In this document: piece by piece, positions 40,622 through 48,430 of the stretch
Layout: each line of letters starts with the position of its first letter
Position numbering within the stretch: position 1 is the stretch's first letter
NCBI GenBank assembly: GCA_964523735.1
Contig: CAZFYZ010000005.1
Coordinates: 10,608-74,607, forward strand
From: CAZFYZ01 sp964523735
GTDB lineage: Bacteria; Armatimonadota; UBA5829
Direction: 5' to 3'
DNA: 64,000 bases
The notes under the pieces: model-generated
Database searches by the model: none
Told to the model about the DNA's origin: nothing
Seen by the model: the letters and a program-made list of their open reading frames with translations, nothing else
Made by a program: the position numbers and the translations under genes

Positions 40622-42211
40622 ATGTCATCGACATACTCAAGAGTGAACGCTTCCGCGGCAACGCTGACCAAGAACAGGACCGAGCATTCCGTGGTCCCGA
40701 GTTCCGGTATGTGCGTTACCTGCGTGGATGGCTGCATAGGCATGTGCGAGATCGGCAAGTCCGCCTACCGCGGGCACGAGGTGATCTATCCGCAGCCATT
40801 TGGAGTCATCACCACCGCTGGAGAAAAGACCTATCCGGTCGACTACTCGCACTTCAACGTCATGGGGACGGCCGTCGGCGCCCACGGAATCGAGGCCGAC
40901 AGCGACAAGGCCGTCTTCCCGTCGGTGAACCTGGAAGTCACCATCGGGCACGACGGGGGCCTGAGGTTCAGGCTGCCCTGGATCATCTCCGGTATCGGCT
41001 CCACAGACGTTGCGAAGAACAACTGGGACGGATTGGCTATCGGCTCGGCGCTGGCCGGCACCGCCCTGACCATCGGCGAGAACGTCGTGGGCATGGACCC
41101 AGGCTCAGTAATGAAGGACGGCAAGGTCGTCGACACCGAGGACCTCAAGCGCAGGGTGCAGCTTTACAAGAACCATCAGCGCGACGGCTACGGCGCAATA
41201 GTAGTGCAGGCCAACGTTGAGGACACCATGCTCGGCGCGCAGGAGTATGCTATCCAGAAGCTGGGCGTGCAGTGTGTCGAGCTGAAATGGGGTCAGGGCG
41301 CCAAGGACATCGGCGGAGAGGTCAAGATCAAGGAACTAGACAAGGCGCAGCTGTTGCACAGTCGGGGTTATGTCGTCCTGCCCGACCCAACAGATCCCCA
41401 CGTCATCAAGGCGTTCGAACAGGGCGCGTTCAAGGAGTTCGAGAGGCACTCCCGAGTAGGCATGGTGTCCGAGGAGTCGTTTGCAGCGCGGGTCGATCAG
41501 CTGCGAAAGGCCGGTGCAAAGTACGTGTTCCTGAAGACTGGCGCTTACCGCCCTGCCGACTTGGCGAGGGCCTTCGCTTTCAGTTCCAAATACGGGATCG
41601 ACCTGCTGACGATAGACGGAGCCGGCGGCGGGACCGGCATGAGTCCCTGGCGTATGATGAATGAATGGGGCGTGCCACCGGTCTATCTGCACTCGCTATC
41701 TTATCAGTATGCCAAGCGGCTTAGTGACAGCGGCAGACCCGTGCCTCCACTGGCGTTCAACGGCGGGTTCACGTTCGAAGATCAGATAGCCAAGGGCCTT
41801 GCACTGGGAGCGCCTTTCGTGAAGCTGATCGGTATGGCCAGGGCGCCGATCGCGGCCGCCATGGTCGGCAAGACCATAGGCAGAGCAATAGACTCAGGCG
41901 AGGTGCCGGTCTACGTTTCACGTTTCGGCTACTCCATCGATGAGATATTCGTGACAGCCGCCGACCTTCGCGAGGAGCTGGGCGCCACAGAGTTCGAGCG
42001 GATTCCCACCGGCGCCCTCGGTCTCTACACCTACTATGAGCGGCTTGCACAGGGCCTGCGCCAACTGATGGCCGGCAACCGGAAGTTCTCTCTGGAACAC
42101 GTCTCCAGAGACGACATAGCGGCACTCACGCCCGAGGCGGCCAAAGTGAGCGGGATCACATACCTGATGGACGTGGACAAGGAAGAGGTCGATCAGATAC
42201 TCCAGGCTTAG
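40622..42211 (+). CDS. Glutamate-synthase-like FMN subunit without glutaminase domain
   Basis: This 529-residue protein matches the FMN-binding glutamate synthase core: DLLTIDGAGGGTGMSPWRMMNEWGVPPVYLH, FNGGFTFEDQIAKGLALGAPFVKLIGMARAPI. It lacks the N-terminal amidotransferase domain and the GXGXG domain of GltB, so it cannot take ammonia from glutamine by itself. Near the N terminus is a cysteine cluster, CVTCVDGCIGMC (residues 31-42), possibly an iron-sulfur site. As the last gene of the NuoE/NuoF-GltD/NuoG operon, it would accept electrons from that chain. The true product could be glutamate, or the subunit may have an unrelated reductase role. Confidence 0.85.
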   Translation: MSSTYSRVNASAATLTKNRTEHSVVPSSGMCVTCVDGCIGMCEIGKSAYRGHEVIYPQPFGVITTAGEKTYPVDYSHFNVMGTAVGAHGIEADSDKAVFPSVNLEVTIGHDGGLRFRLPWIISGIGSTDVAKNNWDGLAIGSALAGTALTIGENVVGMDPGSVMKDGKVVDTEDLKRRVQLYKNHQRDGYGAIVVQANVEDTMLGAQEYAIQKLGVQCVELKWGQGAKDIGGEVKIKELDKAQLLHSRGYVVLPDPTDPHVIKAFEQGAFKEFERHSRVGMVSEESFAARVDQLRKAGAKYVFLKTGAYRPADLARAFAFSSKYGIDLLTIDGAGGGTGMSPWRMMNEWGVPPVYLHSLSYQYAKRLSDSGRPVPPLAFNGGFTFEDQIAKGLALGAPFVKLIGMARAPIAAAMVGKTIGRAIDSGEVPVYVSRFGYSIDEIFVTAADLREELGATEFERIPTGALGLYTYYERLAQGLRQLMAGNRKFSLEHVSRDDIAALTPEAAKVSGITYLMDVDKEEVDQILQA

Positions 42212-42290
42212 CCTGTCCTGTCAGGGGAGCACTGCAGCTATCCAGCCCAGGCAGGCATGCTTACCCTTCATTAACGTGGTAAGATGAGGA

Positions 42291-42971
42291 ATGCTTGAGA
42301 CGGACTGGGACGTGACCCCCAAGGAAGCCGTGCAGGTTCAGGCTCGGATGCGTAATCGGGCGCGGACCGAGGACGACTTCGGCGACATTCGCTTGGTGGC
42401 CGGCGTCGATGTCGCCATCGGCCGGGGCTGGAAGGAGGGGCGATGCGGCATCGTCGTTCTCTCTTTCCCCGAGCTGGAGATCATTGAGGCGCGCACGCAC
42501 GCGGCGCCGGTGCGTTTTCCCTACGTGCCCGGCCTGCTGGCGTTCCGCGAGGTCCCGATCTTTCTCGCGACTTACAAGCTCCTGGAGCACGAGCCGGACC
42601 TGATCATGTTCGATGGCCAGGGTTACGCTCACCCGCGCCGCTTCGGCCTCGCCTGCCACGGAGGAGTTGTCCTGGACAAGCCCTCGATCGGCTGCGCCAA
42701 GAGCCGGCTGATCGGCGACTACTCCGAGCCCGCCCCCGAGGCCGGCAGCACCTCCCCTCTGATCGCCCCAGAGGGCGACCAGATCGGCATCGTCCTCAGA
42801 ACCCGCAATGACGTCAAGCCGATGTTCATCTCTCCAGGCCACCGTGTCTCATTCGACTCCGCCGCCCGCCTTGCCCTCGCCTGCACCAGGGGCCATCGTG
42901 TCCCGGAGCCTACCCGCCTCGCCCACATCTTCCTGTCCAGCGGCCTCCCTTCCCTTACCCCTAACTCCTAA
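42291..42971 (+). CDS. nfi: Endonuclease V
   Basis: Endonuclease V cuts DNA next to deaminated adenine (hypoxanthine). The catalytic residues are seen in VAGVDVA (Asp, about residue 38), FPYVPGLLAFREVP (Glu) and MFDGQGYAHPRRFGLACH (Asp, about 107), followed by GVVLDKPSIGCAKSRLIGDY. The 226-residue protein is full length, but its final residues (LPSLTPNS) are encoded in a heptamer array whose TAA provides the stop. Confidence 0.92.
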   Translation: MLETDWDVTPKEAVQVQARMRNRARTEDDFGDIRLVAGVDVAIGRGWKEGRCGIVVLSFPELEIIEARTHAAPVRFPYVPGLLAFREVPIFLATYKLLEHEPDLIMFDGQGYAHPRRFGLACHGGVVLDKPSIGCAKSRLIGDYSEPAPEAGSTSPLIAPEGDQIGIVLRTRNDVKPMFISPGHRVSFDSAARLALACTRGHRVPEPTRLAHIFLSSGLPSLTPNS

Positions 42972-42988
42972 CCCCCAGCCCCCACAAT
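42954..42988. repeat. 7-bp degenerate array at the end of the endonuclease V gene
   Basis: Heptamers CTTACCC CTAACTC CTAACCC CCAGCCC CCACAAT run without interruption. The endonuclease V stop TAA (42969-42971) is in the third unit. No inverted partner was found. Confidence 0.8.
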
Positions 42989-43043
42989 CTGGTATTCCCC
43001 ACAGCACAACGCCTGCCTCATACACGGCACAACTATACTGTAG

Positions 43044-43203
43044 GCAACTACCGACAATAGCAAACCCCGGGAAACCGGGGGACGCAAAGCCATCGGGACT
43101 AAGCCGGGAGGTTGCGGGATCGCTGCAGGAGGCGCCTTTGACGCCGTGAGATCGCAGGGTCACCGCCCCGGTATGCCAGCCGGGCTACCGAAGTAGGAGT
43201 TGC
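43044..43203 (+). ncRNA. Cyclic di-GMP-I (GEMM-I) riboswitch
   Basis: The key parts are in order: AGCAAACC (ligand-side G), a P2 stem CCCCGG-GAAA-CCGGGG with the GAAA tetraloop, GGACGCAAAGCC, ACTAAG (receptor side), and late TATGCCAGCCGGGCTACCGA. The closing stem P1 pairs GCAACTAC (43044-43051) with GTAGgAGTTGC (43193-43203). The receptor-side arm is enlarged by a peripheral stem-loop that contains GGCGCCTTTGACGCC (43131-43145), similar to family-2 repeats. It is 145 bases ahead of a 64-residue ORF and should respond to the second messenger c-di-GMP. Confidence 0.88.
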
Positions 43204-43204
43204 T

Positions 43205-43295
43205 GTTGACCAGGGACTGACGGCGATTTCAAGTCGTCCAGTTTTGGGCCTCGCTCTTGTGGGGGTCCTGGCTCGCTCGCCGGTCTCTAGTCAAC
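43205..43295 (+). promoter_or_regulatory. Possible expression platform stem
   Basis: Downstream of the aptamer, GTTGACCAGGGAC (43205-43217) can pair with GTCTCTAGTCAAC (43283-43295), allowing G-U and one mismatch. This would enclose an extra structured domain. A T-run (CTTTTTTG, about 43319-43326) follows but has only a weak stem before it, so I cannot name an obvious terminator. Confidence 0.45.
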
Positions 43296-43348
43296 TGCAA
43301 TTCGCTTTGGTAGCTCGGCTTTTTTGCGTGTGTTGAGGAGGCAGCCAG

Positions 43349-43543
43349 ATGTTCATACCGGAAGCGAAGCAGTACCTCGGAAGAAACGTTGCGGTGACCT
43401 ATCGCGACAGGCACGGCGACCTGCACACCAAGTCACTGCACGTGCACGATGTCACTTTCGTTCCGATCTACGGCGGCTGTCTCGTAGGCGATATCGACGA
43501 TGTCTGGCTCGATCGGGTGACCAACATCAACACCATCGAATAG
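43349..43543 (+). CDS. 64-residue protein controlled by the c-di-GMP riboswitch
   Basis: The protein is MFIPEAKQYLGRNVAVTYRD..., 64 residues, with no membrane segment or known motif. It looks like a small beta-rich domain (VAVTYRDRHGD, SLHVHDVTFVPIYGGCLVGDIDDVWLD). GAGGAGG about 7 bases before the ATG gives good support as a real gene. Two hairpins at 43621-43651 and 43670-43689 follow it. The setting behind a GEMM-I aptamer suggests a c-di-GMP-controlled job such as surface attachment, motility or matrix, but nothing in the sequence states it. Confidence 0.7.
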   Translation: MFIPEAKQYLGRNVAVTYRDRHGDLHTKSLHVHDVTFVPIYGGCLVGDIDDVWLDRVTNINTIE

Positions 43544-43620
43544 GGGAAGACGACAGTAGGATAGGGAGGTGGAAGTCTCTGAGGATTTGAGCGGCAGGCT
43601 AGTGAGTTGACGACCTCCAG

Positions 43621-43689
43621 GCCCGGTCGGGTAGGGATAATCCGGCCGGGCCGCCTGCGTACCTGTGACAGCGGCGGTTCATCGCCGCT
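43621..43689. terminator. Two hairpins between convergent small genes
   Basis: GCCCGGTCGG/CCGGCCGGGC (43621-43630 with 43642-43651; one G-T wobble) and AGCGGCG/CGCCGCT (43670-43676 with 43683-43689). They lie between the 64-residue gene and the minus-strand gene that ends at 43696. Neither has a long U tail. Confidence 0.5.
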
Positions 43690-43695
43690 TCTCCG

Positions 43696-43902
43696 CTATG
43701 CGGCCTTCCTGCGCCCCTTCGGCCTATGCTGTATGAACTTCAGTTGCTCGCACTCCAGGGCATTGCACAACTCCTGCGGCTGCCAGCCCTTAGACAGTAC
43801 CGGGCAGACCGCGCCGTTTGTGTATGGGCAGTAGAAGCTGTCGCCAAAGCCTTCCGTGGAGTCAGCAGCCTCATCCCATATGTTCAGCCAATCCGAACTC
43901 AT
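43696..43902 (-). CDS. Small hypothetical protein, cysteine-containing
   Basis: This 68-residue protein (MSSDWLNIWDEAADSTEG...) has four cysteines (YCPYTNGAVCPV, CNALECE) that might form a metal site, and a basic C terminus (KGRRKAA). GGGAGGG 6 bases before the ATG at 43902 supports the start; the frame extends further upstream but lacks a signal. Family not known. Confidence 0.6.
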   Translation of the reverse strand: MSSDWLNIWDEAADSTEGFGDSFYCPYTNGAVCPVLSKGWQPQELCNALECEQLKFIQHRPKGRRKAA

Positions 43903-44003
43903 CGGGATCCCTCCCACTACTAGTTCCAGCATAAGCATTTTCGGCATAATCCTCACGCGCTTTAGAGTACCGGGCACTGTCGGATGCCAAACCACGCTCG
44001 TGG

Positions 44004-44009
44004 TATAAT
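44004..44009 (+). promoter_or_regulatory. Predicted -10 box before the hypothetical gene at 44035
   Basis: TATAAT lies 26 bases upstream of the ATG at 44035. No good -35 is seen at the right spacing. Together they support a short leader. Confidence 0.4.
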
Positions 44010-44034
44010 CGTTCTCGGAGCGGAGACACTGGTA

Positions 44035-45399
44035 ATGGCTGGGAAGCCCAAGAAAAACAAAGCGCGACTGGTGCTGCTATCGAGCGCGGCACTGGCTGTG
44101 CTTGCCAGCTTCGCCATCGCCATCTACGCTGCCTATGGTTTCGTGGCTGGCTCTGAGACAAAGAGAGAGATAGCCAAGCTCAGGGCAAAAGGCGAGCCGG
44201 TGACTGTATCTGAAGTCGCCCCTCCGGTAATCCCCGACGACCGCAACGGCGCCGTCATCTTCGCCCTGGCGTTCAAGCTCCTGCCCACCGGCGCATCCGG
44301 CCCGGACATCCAACTACTCAACGAGTTTGTGGACGAGAAGACGCGTCCCAATCAGTCGGAGCACGAGGTCCGGCGTCTGCTGATGAAGTATGACCAAGCC
44401 TACAGACTTGCGCTTAAGGCAGTGGACAAGCCTAAGTGCAGGTTTCCTGTCCAGTGGGAAAAGGGTTGGGAGGCCGACACCCCGCACTACAGAGACCTCC
44501 GTAAGCTGGCAACTCTGGTCGCCGCCCGGACGATAGTCAAGACACACCAGGGCGAAGCGGACCAGGCGATCGACTCCATCATCCTGGGAGTGAAGATAGC
44601 CAATTCGATCCAAGATGAGCCTTCCTTGCTTGCTCTTTCGGTAAGGGGAGGGCTGCTGAAGACAGCCCTGGGCCCTCTACACGAGGCGTTGAGTGCGGGC
44701 AGGATCAGCGAGAGCAAGGCAAGTGAGCTGGAGAGCCTGCTCTCCAGGATCGACCTGGTCAAAGATGGAGTCAGTGCCTTACGTGGCGAGCGGGCGATCT
44801 CGATACATACCATGCGGCGCTTTGCCGACCGAGTATCCCGATCGAGGGGCAGGCGGTCCGGCAGGCGGGGCGACCTCGAACGTCAGACACTGGCTCGATC
44901 AGCGGCCTCCAGGCTGGTCAGGACCCTGTTCAGGCGCGACGAAGCCCTCTACATCCGCCGGATGACTGCCTACATGGAACGTGCCGAGCGGCCTTACCGG
45001 GAGATGGCGAGGAGGGGACGTCCGGGGCCGGGCTATGGCCGGCAATCTCCGAGTCAGAGCGTCTTCTCCGCTGTGCTTCTCCCTCCGCTGGGCTACGTTC
45101 TCAGGCAGCGAGAGGACGCGATAGCTCACGTCTCGGCAAGCCGCGTTCTGCTGGCGCTCAGTCTCTACAAGCAGCGCACCGGAACCCATCCAAGCGCACT
45201 CCATAAGATCGGCAGCGCACTTCCCGAGGATCCATTCAGCGGAAAGAGCTTCGTGTACCGCCGCAGTGAGTCGGGACTAATCCTCTACAGCGTCGGCCCC
45301 AACCTCCAGGACGACGGCGGAATCTCCCGAACCGAGGCCCTCGCCAAGCCCAAACCACAACCCTTCGCCAGCGATATAGTTTGGAAGCTCGGGCGTTAG
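44035..45399 (+). CDS. Hypothetical membrane-anchored protein
   Basis: This 454-residue protein has one N-terminal membrane segment (residues 10-37) and a large outer part. The end, SASRVLLALSLYKQRTGTHPSALHKIGS and DPFSGKSFVYRRSESGLILYSVGPNLQDDGG, is a pattern I know from uncharacterised proteins of planctomycetes and similar bacteria, often called pilin-like C-terminal or DUF-type; function unknown. The start is the ATG at 44035, not the one at 43984, because the -10 box lies in between. Confidence 0.65.
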   Translation: MAGKPKKNKARLVLLSSAALAVLASFAIAIYAAYGFVAGSETKREIAKLRAKGEPVTVSEVAPPVIPDDRNGAVIFALAFKLLPTGASGPDIQLLNEFVDEKTRPNQSEHEVRRLLMKYDQAYRLALKAVDKPKCRFPVQWEKGWEADTPHYRDLRKLATLVAARTIVKTHQGEADQAIDSIILGVKIANSIQDEPSLLALSVRGGLLKTALGPLHEALSAGRISESKASELESLLSRIDLVKDGVSALRGERAISIHTMRRFADRVSRSRGRRSGRRGDLERQTLARSAASRLVRTLFRRDEALYIRRMTAYMERAERPYREMARRGRPGPGYGRQSPSQSVFSAVLLPPLGYVLRQREDAIAHVSASRVLLALSLYKQRTGTHPSALHKIGSALPEDPFSGKSFVYRRSESGLILYSVGPNLQDDGGISRTEALAKPKPQPFASDIVWKLGR

Positions 45400-45462
45400 C
45401 CAGCGCGGCCCAAGTGGTTGATCACGGGACCAGTGGGCGAGCGGCGGTAGGGATGGGACAGC

Positions 45463-45684
45463 CTACGCCCTTTCGGAGGAGTGCCGCAGGCGTACCACTC
45501 GCGCGTCTTCGTCCTGATGGACTGAGACGCGCTTACCATTATAGGGGATAGCGATCCTGTAACCTGCCTGCCGGACACCAGACTCTCGGAGTTTGGCGAG
45601 CATCTTCTTGTGTGTCTCAAGCTCGTCCTGGGATACCTGGGGATTCATCTTCAGGATTTCGGATTGTGAGATCTGGGTTGTCAT
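45463..45684 (-). CDS. Small hypothetical protein downstream of the protease gene
   Basis: This 73-residue soluble protein (MTTQISQSEILKMNPQVSQDELETHKKMLAKLRESG...) has a helical, charged N-terminal part and a short beta C terminus (YRIAIPYNGKRVSVHQDEDARVVRL). AGGAG about 8 bases before the ATG at 45684 is clear. It follows the SppA/ClpP-like gene by 10 bases on the same strand, so they are likely one operon, and it may be the protease's partner. Confidence 0.65.
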   Translation of the reverse strand: MTTQISQSEILKMNPQVSQDELETHKKMLAKLRESGVRQAGYRIAIPYNGKRVSVHQDEDARVVRLRHSSERA

Positions 45685-45694
45685 TGCACGGCTC

Positions 45695-46591
45695 CTAGAT
45701 AGATCTGAATGGTGCGTAGTTGCCTGCGGTGTGCAGAACGCCCCTATGCCCAAGTTTCGACATGTAGTCATCCAGCAAGTTGTGGTATTCCTTAACGACG
45801 GCGCAACGAGTCGGCTGCTTGTCAAGGTCATCTATCTCCAGCTTCAGGTCCTGCCGCAGCACTGACATCGAAATCCCGTACCCATGACTATGCCATCTCT
45901 CAGTCCGGTTAAGCTGCCTTGCTATTGTCGTGGCCCTACGCTTGCGCATAGCAGCGGTCACACGAATGCCACGCGTGCGCGTCTTCTTCCAATTCTTGAA
46001 CTTATACTTGACCAACCATTCGGCCAGAAGGGTTACCGACAACTCTCGTGCCTGTTCGTACTTATAAAGCTCAGCTTGGTCAAAGCCTTGGATCATGAGC
46101 TGCGCTTCCTGAAGAGTCAACGTCCCGTTGTTTGCCTTCTTGAGCAGTCGCTCCCACTGCACAAGGTAGCCCAGTGCAGGAACCCATTGTCCGTTAGCCG
46201 ATTCCACCTGTGGGTCGATAGGTCCCAGCCGGGAGTAGTAGTCCATGTGAATCTCGTCACCTGACATGGCGAGTACTGTACCCGCCGAAAACGCATAGTT
46301 CGGTATGACGAAGATCACGGTCTTGTAATAGGCCCTAAGCGTATCAACTATCCTGTGGACTACCTCAATCAGGCCACCGCTCGTTGTCAGCATCACTGCC
46401 AATCGATCCCGCTTGGAGCTTCGAGCGGCCAGTCCTTCGATCGCGTTTCTTACGATGTCATCGACCCCAAAGTATATCTGCCCACAGAATGCAAGCGCGT
46501 CGGCGTCGAACTCCGTCTCGAGCTTCACAATCCGCGCGTCTAGCTCCTGTTCAATGAACTCGTTGGCATTCTGGGGCAGAACTCTCGACAT
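45695..46591 (-). CDS. SppA/ClpP-fold serine protease, SDH-type
   Basis: This 298-residue serine protease-like protein is of the serine dehydrogenase proteinase (SDH_sah) family within the ClpP/crotonase fold. The Ser nucleophile is likely Ser102 in PNYAFSAGTVLAMSGDEIHMD, and the glycine-rich oxyanion strand is VMLTTSGGLIEVVHRIVD. I cannot assign the His/Asp or Lys partner with certainty. I set the start at the ATG at 46591 because a good minus-strand promoter (46663-46690) is inside the longer frame. GAGAGAGG about 9 bases upstream acts as the binding site. No membrane segment is seen. Confidence 0.8.
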   Translation of the reverse strand: MSRVLPQNANEFIEQELDARIVKLETEFDADALAFCGQIYFGVDDIVRNAIEGLAARSSKRDRLAVMLTTSGGLIEVVHRIVDTLRAYYKTVIFVIPNYAFSAGTVLAMSGDEIHMDYYSRLGPIDPQVESANGQWVPALGYLVQWERLLKKANNGTLTLQEAQLMIQGFDQAELYKYEQARELSVTLLAEWLVKYKFKNWKKTRTRGIRVTAAMRKRRATTIARQLNRTERWHSHGYGISMSVLRQDLKLEIDDLDKQPTRCAVVKEYHNLLDDYMSKLGHRGVLHTAGNYAPFRSI

Positions 46592-46662
46592 GTTAGCTAT
46601 GCCTCTCTCCAGTGCGAGCGCGACATCCTTGTTCTGACCAAGGCGCTCTGCTTGACACCTGT

Positions 46663-46690
46663 AGTATACCACGTTCAAATCACGCGTCAA
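46663..46690 (-). promoter_or_regulatory. Promoter of the SDH-type protease gene
   Basis: Minus strand: -35 TTGACG (46685-46690) and -10 TATACT (46663-46668), spacer 16 bp. It gives a leader of about 65 bases before the ATG at 46591 and shares the divergent intergenic with the hisG promoter. Confidence 0.65.
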
Positions 46691-46760
46691 CCCGCTCGAG
46701 TAGGTGTATCTTGGGCAACCGCCTGATCCGCCCGTCTGCCGCCGGGGTCTAACCCCCTAT

Positions 46761-46790
46761 TTGACCCTCCTTCACGCCTCAAGATATAAT
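46761..46790 (+). promoter_or_regulatory. Promoter of hisG
   Basis: -35 TTGACC (46761-46766), 18 bp, -10 TATAAT (46785-46790). Transcription would start near 46797. The ATG at 46789 overlaps the -10 box and so cannot be the translation start. Confidence 0.75.
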
Positions 46791-46821
46791 GTTGAGGCTA
46801 AGAAAGGACGAGGTAAAGGAC

Positions 46822-47691
46822 TTGACACTTAAGCTAGCACTCCCGAAAGGCAGCCTCCAGGAGGCAACTTTCGGGCTTTTCAAGAGGGCCGGTTGGGACT
46901 TTCGCGTGCACTCCCGGTCTTACCAACCCACGTGCGATGACCCTGAAATCGAGGCGACGTTGCTCCGGGCGCAGGAGATTCCGCGCTACGTTGAGATGGG
47001 TGTGTTGGATGCCGGCATCACCGGCTTCGATAACGTAAAGGAATGCAACTCGGACGTTCACGAGGTCTGCGAACTGGTCTACTCCAAGGCGACCTCACGC
47101 CCCTACAAGTGGGTGCTTGCAGTCCCCAAGGGCTCGCCGATCAGGAGCGTCAAAGATCTCGAGGGTAAACGCGTCGCTACAGAGCTTGTGAACTACACCA
47201 AGCGCTATATCGCCGAGCACGGCGTGAATGCCCATGTAGAGTTCTCCTGGGGCGCGACCGAAGTCAAAGTTCCGGAGCTTGTAGACGCGATAGTCGAAGG
47301 CACGGAGACCGGCAGCACCCTCAAGGCGCACGGGCTGGAGATCATCGAGACCCTGCTGGAGTCAACGACCCGCATTATCGTGAATCACGACTCCTGGAAA
47401 GACAAAGCCAAGCGCCACAAGATCGAGAACATGGCCATGCTCCTACAGGCCGCGCTGACCGCCGACGGGCTGGTTGGCCTGAAGATGAACGTGCCGAAGG
47501 CCCAGGTGGATAAGGTGCTCGCCGAGCTTCCATCGCTCAAGAACCCGACCATCTCACCGCTGGCCGGAGACGAGTGGGTCGCGGCGGAGATCATCGTAGA
47601 AGAGAAGACCGTTCGCGAGCTGATCCCCCGCCTCAAGCGCGCGGGAGCGTCGGGCATAGTCGAGTACCCGCTGAATAAGGTGATTTACTAG
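46822..47691 (+). CDS. hisG: ATP phosphoribosyltransferase HisG, long form
   Basis: HisG joins ATP and PRPP in the first step of histidine synthesis. The 289-residue length with a C-terminal HisG_C regulatory domain (DEWVAAEIIVEEKTVRELIPRLKRAGASGIVEYPLNKVI) is the long, feedback-sensitive form that needs no HisZ. Core motifs are LKLALPKGSLQEATFGLF, GVLDAGITGFDNV, VDAIVEGTETGSTLKAHGLEII. The start is the TTG at 46822 with GAGGT 7 bases before it, after the promoter. Other his genes are absent, so hisG stands alone. The stop (TAG) touches the repeat array at 47691. Confidence 0.95.
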   Translation: MTLKLALPKGSLQEATFGLFKRAGWDFRVHSRSYQPTCDDPEIEATLLRAQEIPRYVEMGVLDAGITGFDNVKECNSDVHEVCELVYSKATSRPYKWVLAVPKGSPIRSVKDLEGKRVATELVNYTKRYIAEHGVNAHVEFSWGATEVKVPELVDAIVEGTETGSTLKAHGLEIIETLLESTTRIIVNHDSWKDKAKRHKIENMAMLLQAALTADGLVGLKMNVPKAQVDKVLAELPSLKNPTISPLAGDEWVAAEIIVEEKTVRELIPRLKRAGASGIVEYPLNKVIY

Positions 47692-47812
47692 TGGAGAGTG
47701 GAGAGCCGAGAGTGGAAAGTCCAGAAAGTCACCTTCGCCGATCTGCTTGTGCACGAGTGGCCCATCGCACGTACTGGTCCCTTCTTTCCACTTTCCACTC
47801 TCCACTTTCCAC
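47691..47812. repeat. 7-bp degenerate array, inverted pair, hisG-ruvA gap
   Basis: Left: GTGGAGA GTGGAGA GCCGAGA GTGGAAA GTCCAGA (47691-47725). Right: TTTCCAC TTTCCAC TCTCCAC TTTCCAC (47785-47812). The arms can pair over roughly 25 bp with a 60-base loop. The left arm starts at the last base of the hisG stop codon, and the right arm ends four bases before a GAGG that precedes ruvA. Confidence 0.9.
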
Positions 47813-47827
47813 TTCCGAGGCCCGGCC

Positions 47828-48430
47828 ATGATCGCTCAACTAACCGGCGTCATCGCCCGTACCGAAGCTGACTACGTTGTCATCGACGTCAATGGCGTCG
47901 GGTACAAGGTCAACATGCCGCTCTCTATCCTTGCGCAGATGCCGCAGGTTGGAGAGAGGGCGCGGCTGCTGATCTCGACAGTGGTTCGGGAAGACTCGAT
48001 CACGCTCTACGGCTTCTCCGAAGAGGCCGAGCAGAGCATGTTCGAGCTTCTGATCACAGTCTCGGGAGTGGGGCCAAAAGTCGGGCTGAACATTTTGTCG
48101 GTAATGCCAGTCGAACAGATAGTGCATGCCATCTCGTCAGATGGCTTTCACGAGCTCAACCGCGTGCCTGGCGTGGGCACGAAGACAGCTCAGCGCATCG
48201 TATTGGAGCTGAAAGAGAAGATCGCGACGCTGGTCTGGGCGCAGACAGCGAGGAAGTCGCTGCCGCCGGAGAAGCGTTCGATCGATGACGCCATAGAGGG
48301 CCTGGTCGCGCTCGGTTACAGCCGTAACGACGCCAGGACCGCCGCGGAAAAGGCGCTCCAATCAGTCGCCGACAAGGGCGACACCGGCAGCGTCATCACC
48401 ACGGCTCTCAAGCACTTGTCGAAGGGATAG
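47828..48430 (+). CDS. ruvA: Holliday junction helicase subunit RuvA
   Basis: RuvA holds four-way junctions for the RuvB motor. The 200-residue protein starts MIAQLTGVIARTEADYVVIDVNGVGY and has the helix-hairpin-helix parts (ITVSGVGPKVGLNIL, NRVPGVGTKTAQRIVLELKEK) and the C-terminal RuvB-binding domain (AIEGLVALGYSRNDARTAAEKAL). The open frame extends upstream through the repeat array, which I exclude. GAGG about 9 bases before the ATG. ruvC is not here. The stop codon overlaps the first heptamer of the next array. Confidence 0.96.
   Translation: MIAQLTGVIARTEADYVVIDVNGVGYKVNMPLSILAQMPQVGERARLLISTVVREDSITLYGFSEEAEQSMFELLITVSGVGPKVGLNILSVMPVEQIVHAISSDGFHELNRVPGVGTKTAQRIVLELKEKIATLVWAQTARKSLPPEKRSIDDAIEGLVALGYSRNDARTAAEKALQSVADKGDTGSVITTALKHLSKG

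Noticed and set aside
46591..46690. Extended N terminus of the SDH-type protease
   Set aside because: A good promoter (TTGACG/TATACT) lies inside this part, so it is not translated. The ATG at 46591 fits the family and has a binding site.
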